A DNA stretch of 64,000 nt from Actinobacteria bacterium IMCC26207 (GTDB lineage: Bacteria > Actinomycetota > Acidimicrobiia > Acidimicrobiales > Microtrichaceae). The notes below the pieces were generated by a model, which made no database searches, was not told where the DNA came from, and was given only the letters and a program-made list of their open reading frames with translations. The position numbers were made by a program, and so were the translations under genes. Positions 62,501 to 64,000 of the stretch are shown one piece after another. Each line of letters opens with the position of its first letter. Within the stretch, counting starts at the first letter, position 1. The DNA lies in NCBI GenBank assembly GCA_001025035.1, contig LCZK01000008.1, forward strand, positions 248,001 to 312,000. Direction: 5' to 3'.

Positions 62501-63159
62501 GCACCACCAAAAGGGAACTGGGTCTTCCAGAGCCTTGCTTTATCTCCGGTTGCACTAAGCGGGTCAGAAGCCGGGTTGGGATCGCCCTTGTACTCATCTC
62601 CAACAAGTCGCAGGGCCACGCCGCCATCATCTTGCGGTACGCCAGCAATTTGATTGCCCAGCGAGTCGTACTGCGACAATCCATCGTTATAGCAATAGAT
62701 TCTGACCGGGGTGCCCTCTATATTAACCAAGTTATAGACAGGGTCACAGGCAGCGTTGGCAAGCCTAGGGTTAACGACTGGGTCCCTAGCCTTGTCGTAG
62801 CCTGCGTCACCAAACACCTTGGGTAGCTGCTCGTTCGACTTCTTGGTTGGGTCATAGCCGACATCGCCAGAGGTTTTATATTGCGGCAGATCACTAGCTG
62901 CGATCGAGGCAGAGTTGCGGATCTGATTGATCGCAACGTCAACTGCGCCCTCGGCAGCGCGGTTCTGCTTCTCTCGTGTTCGGCCGGATTCTTCTATGGA
63001 CATGGTCGACAAGGTGACCGCCAGCAGAGAAGAGATGATGATGATGCACAGCAGCATTCCTGCTAGAGCAGTTATCAGCACATAGCCCTCTTGTGAGCCG
63101 CTTGGCCGGCGGTGAATCATCATGTGTTGAATGAACTTGGACCGCAGTGAACGCTTCAT
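59527..63159 (-). CDS. Giant PilX-like pilus protein, copy B (1210 aa)
   Basis: A 1210-residue protein with an N-terminal segment QEG|YVLITALAGMLLCIIIISSL, then RTREKQNRAAEGAVDVAINQ, as in PilX-like minor pilins lacking Glu5. The extracellular part contains YWFD (423-426), FGKRNWAG and LSART (493-497), all matched in copy A at similar spacing. Two-Cys segments such as LSDGKTCNMRFG...GDCDTVM and HSGLQCTVSV...GTTCRIG follow, and a beta-rich C-terminus ends DWKILKSGTWKYGAD. It overlaps the PilW-like gene by 4 bases. An extracellular tip or adhesin role is inferred; no enzymatic motif was found. Confidence 0.65.
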   Translation of the reverse strand: MKRSLRSKFIQHMMIHRRPSGSQEGYVLITALAGMLLCIIIISSLLAVTLSTMSIEESGRTREKQNRAAEGAVDVAINQIRNSASIAASDLPQYKTSGDVGYDPTKKSNEQLPKVFGDAGYDKARDPVVNPRLANAACDPVYNLVNIEGTPVRIYCYNDGLSQYDSLGNQIAGVPQDDGGVALRLVGDEYKGDPNPASDPLSATGDKARLWKTQFPFGGAMQGFSQAEVDSTKGQLVYTGATPLKVTGGVEVKNQIAAVTEAGRTGPALLVDGFAAQGGPGMFDPETGTKGCGIAEPSDSLNALRADVQANSIYSAPDNSLICGNPELSVMGAGGMPSPSGDWNNARVQSSKYQDWDGFNGKFRQDNSGLYDVLNTDCERFNIGSGIISIPAGSYDSKATKILNQWFGGGCPNRTFYFEGGDYWFDVDDPSLPETDPKKHSLVFGSYENNWVFGKRNWAGARPMNSEFPNKACVRTAPSPSSPDGSSGVSITLSARTGLNHSAGRVAICGPILKQQVATDPVPTQTTAIWQRPATSLGARLLPDTWSSVTTAPAFAGVSDAPRLADRNSLKVTQDVSAACWDSGTCLFEKTFRLAGMGIRALDGADPGPGLLGSAWIDLTADADFANNPANNLAYTKFALALSDGKTCNMRFGTANNALASRLTDNYATTSYNLLDDPVAGTSDGIDGDCDTVMTAANGVGREDLRNATIDVTVGLNPPKLTNTIASTFVRGVVNFALFWRNLFTNPDISFDQFFAQLCPPAVSFFRLFGRSYACDDRPVGVSYSVDAVAVRLGWTPSFDTPTNEPSGLNANFTNPSLGAKEAVPQYATLTSSAISTGTSVGKLQYRLKDPNLLDGFLPVRSLTLTAKIKKPATANANDKVDFTLLTHSGLQCTVSVPFSSFADDVETSFTLNPTSGTTCRIGASGAFVNAMEIGELVSHQDSPCNPCLAASNNVFTSLQALVLMQNTGTTRTFGMDYATLQATAGDTDSLGNTVGYPRPKDPFTVTWNPLTENKTYSNPTAGIPSPRNGDASFTVFGSVSVPNQDVRVIWNWNNAVDPPDDPGKPIAAGPTGFAIFNGGSVTSDKCSPTVAEFCRPGLVASALGSWTTGTWPTNPTVTQQPDALASSGATRFPFRSARIVACVLDEKGNTDPTDDELLPRLDAKVLIADKQGNAVTTGSKVSVIDWKILKSGTWKYGADAANDPCNIYA

Positions 63160-63839
63160 GAGTCCCTTCCCGCGTGTTGGTGAAGGCGCACTGTGGATGA
63201 TTGCCCATCACGGCCAACAACTGTGATGTTCATATCGCACATCTCATAGGGCGGCAGGGGAAGTGCCTTTGGAAAAGCTGCCTGCAGATTGCAGGTGGAG
63301 GGAATCGTGAACGACTGCACAGCCTCGACAATGACTACCTGCGAGCCACCAGGGTCGGTCACTTTACTTCCGGTGCCCCAGTAGTCGAGCCCACCGATGA
63401 TGTCGGGGTTATGGAAACACTCTCGGCGCAGAATATCGATGCCGCCCGTGGTGGTATTTGGGCGCGTGTTGTACACGATTCGCTTGGAATTAGAACCCGA
63501 GGTTTGGATGGCAATGAGAGGCCCCGTCACTGGGTTTCCGGTATAGGGAACCGAGGTCATGTTGCCCTGGTTGCACTCCACACCCGCAGCGTTGGCCTGG
63601 ACCACACCGATCTTGATGACCTTGGCTGCGGCCCAGTCTTTTTCCATCGTGGTGCGAAACAGCCTGAGCTGCTTGGATGCGTTGGCCGACTTAATCGTTG
63701 GTGCTTGCCGCTGGATGATTAGCGTGACCAATCCAAACATGGGCAGCAGCACGATGGTCCCAACCGTCAGGGCAACCAGCAACTCAATGATGGTGAGTCC
63801 AGATTGACCACGCCTACGCAAAGATCTTGGAGTGCTCAT
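63156..63839 (-). CDS. PilW-like minor prepilin
   Basis: A 227-residue prepilin. The 14-residue leader ends RGQSG before LTIIELLVALTVGTIVLLPM, with Glu5. The body resembles the N-terminal half of the PKD-bearing protein at 49769. ATG 63839 overlaps the upstream stop (ATGA) and gives a leader of the same length as its paralogue; GTG 63851 is the alternative. It is the middle gene of the copy-B operon. Confidence 0.8.
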   Translation of the reverse strand: MSTPRSLRRRGQSGLTIIELLVALTVGTIVLLPMFGLVTLIIQRQAPTIKSANASKQLRLFRTTMEKDWAAAKVIKIGVVQANAAGVECNQGNMTSVPYTGNPVTGPLIAIQTSGSNSKRIVYNTRPNTTTGGIDILRRECFHNPDIIGGLDYWGTGSKVTDPGGSQVVIVEAVQSFTIPSTCNLQAAFPKALPLPPYEMCDMNITVVGRDGQSSTVRLHQHAGRDS

Positions 63840-64000
63840 GCTGGTGGACACCCCGCTGGCTGATCCACACGGCAGGACTTTCGTTTGACTATTTGCCCCG
63901 TGCGAGAGACTCCGCCAAAGGTAATTTTGTAACTCACACGCTGCACTCCGGAGTCAGGACTGACGCACTTGTAGAACGAAGCACCCCGATCTTCGAAGGC
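63836..64000 (-). CDS. PilV-like minor pilin, 3' end only
   Basis: The last 54 codons of a gene entering from the right edge, ending TGA at 63836-63838. The visible part (YKCVSPDSGVQRVSYKITFG, then GVSRTGQIVKRKSCRVDQPA) resembles the end of the PilV-like protein at 51574 (CPNAGDQGTQRLTVQVDWQG, RSGTAQVVIGK). It is therefore probably the first pilin of the copy-B operon, but its N-terminus cannot be seen. Confidence 0.6.
   Translation of the reverse strand, partial: AFEDRGASFYKCVSPDSGVQRVSYKITFGGVSRTGQIVKRKSCRVDQPAGCPPA

Noticed and set aside
1..64000. tRNA, rRNA, insertion sequence, prophage or attachment site
   Set aside because: No T-loop-like GGTTCGA context with cloverleaf arms was seen in the intergenic gaps, and there is no transposase, integrase or terminal inverted repeat in any translated product.

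Overview
The window reads as the chromosome of an actinobacterium, most likely of the class Acidimicrobiia (Ilumatobacter-like or freshwater relatives). The grounds are moderate-to-high GC, two WhiB-type Fe-S regulators, a SenX3/RegX3-Pst phosphate system, a MutT1-type Nudix gene beside ppk, an actinobacterial Zincin_2 protein, SCP2 and LLM proteins, a eukaryote-like NADP isocitrate dehydrogenase, and a retractile type IV pilus rather than a Tad pilus. Genus cannot be fixed from sequence alone. No tRNA, rRNA, insertion sequence, phage or CRISPR array was recognised. Coding density is very high, with many 4-nt ATGA/GTGA start-stop overlaps, and no gene-free stretch exceeds 300 bases.

Layout. 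1-6.1 kb: the 5' part of a YlbL-like PDZ/Lon protease gene, small membrane and HEAT-repeat proteins, mreB (apparently starting at CTG), a trypsin-like membrane protease and a Zincin_2 protein that has lost its HExxH motif. 6.1-18.5 kb (minus strand): a phosphate supercluster. It holds ppk1, a MutT1-like Nudix hydrolase, pstS-pstC-pstA-pstB-phoU, surE, senX3, regX3 and an MFS transporter, with two 11-bp PHO-box direct repeats upstream of pstS. 18.5-26.4 kb: HtrA protease, two whiB genes, tatA, 5-formyl-THF cyclo-ligase, a VWA/AAA+ pair and prmA. 26.5-31.3 kb: a succinate dehydrogenase operon (b558-type sdhC, sdhA, sdhB) followed by a conserved membrane protein of unknown role. 31.4-36.3 kb: small exported proteins, a CrtC-like-fold protein, an SCP2 protein, a DUF1023-type hydrolase and malate dehydrogenase. 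36.4-41.7 kb: an aldehyde dehydrogenase plus heterodimeric ABC exporter operon behind a 20-bp palindrome. 41.8-46.9 kb: matrixin protease, icd, an exported pentapeptide-repeat lipoprotein and an LLM oxidoreductase.

46.9-64 kb is the most unusual region. It is a type IV pilus locus on the minus strand with pilA, pilT and prepilin peptidase, flanked by two paralogous three-gene operons. Each encodes a PilV-like pilin, a PilW-like pilin and a very large PilX-like protein (942 and 1210 aa). One PilW-like protein carries PKD repeats. The two giant PilX-like proteins share a module marked by YWFD and LSART motifs and by repeated two-cysteine segments. A MoxR-DUF58-transglutaminase cassette lies between the two pilus operons. 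My inference is that these operons encode alternative, large, extracellular pilus-tip complexes.

The genes group into phosphate sensing, uptake and storage; TCA-cycle enzymes (sdh, mdh, icd); envelope maintenance (MreB, HtrA, Tat, TgpA-like); and surface pili.
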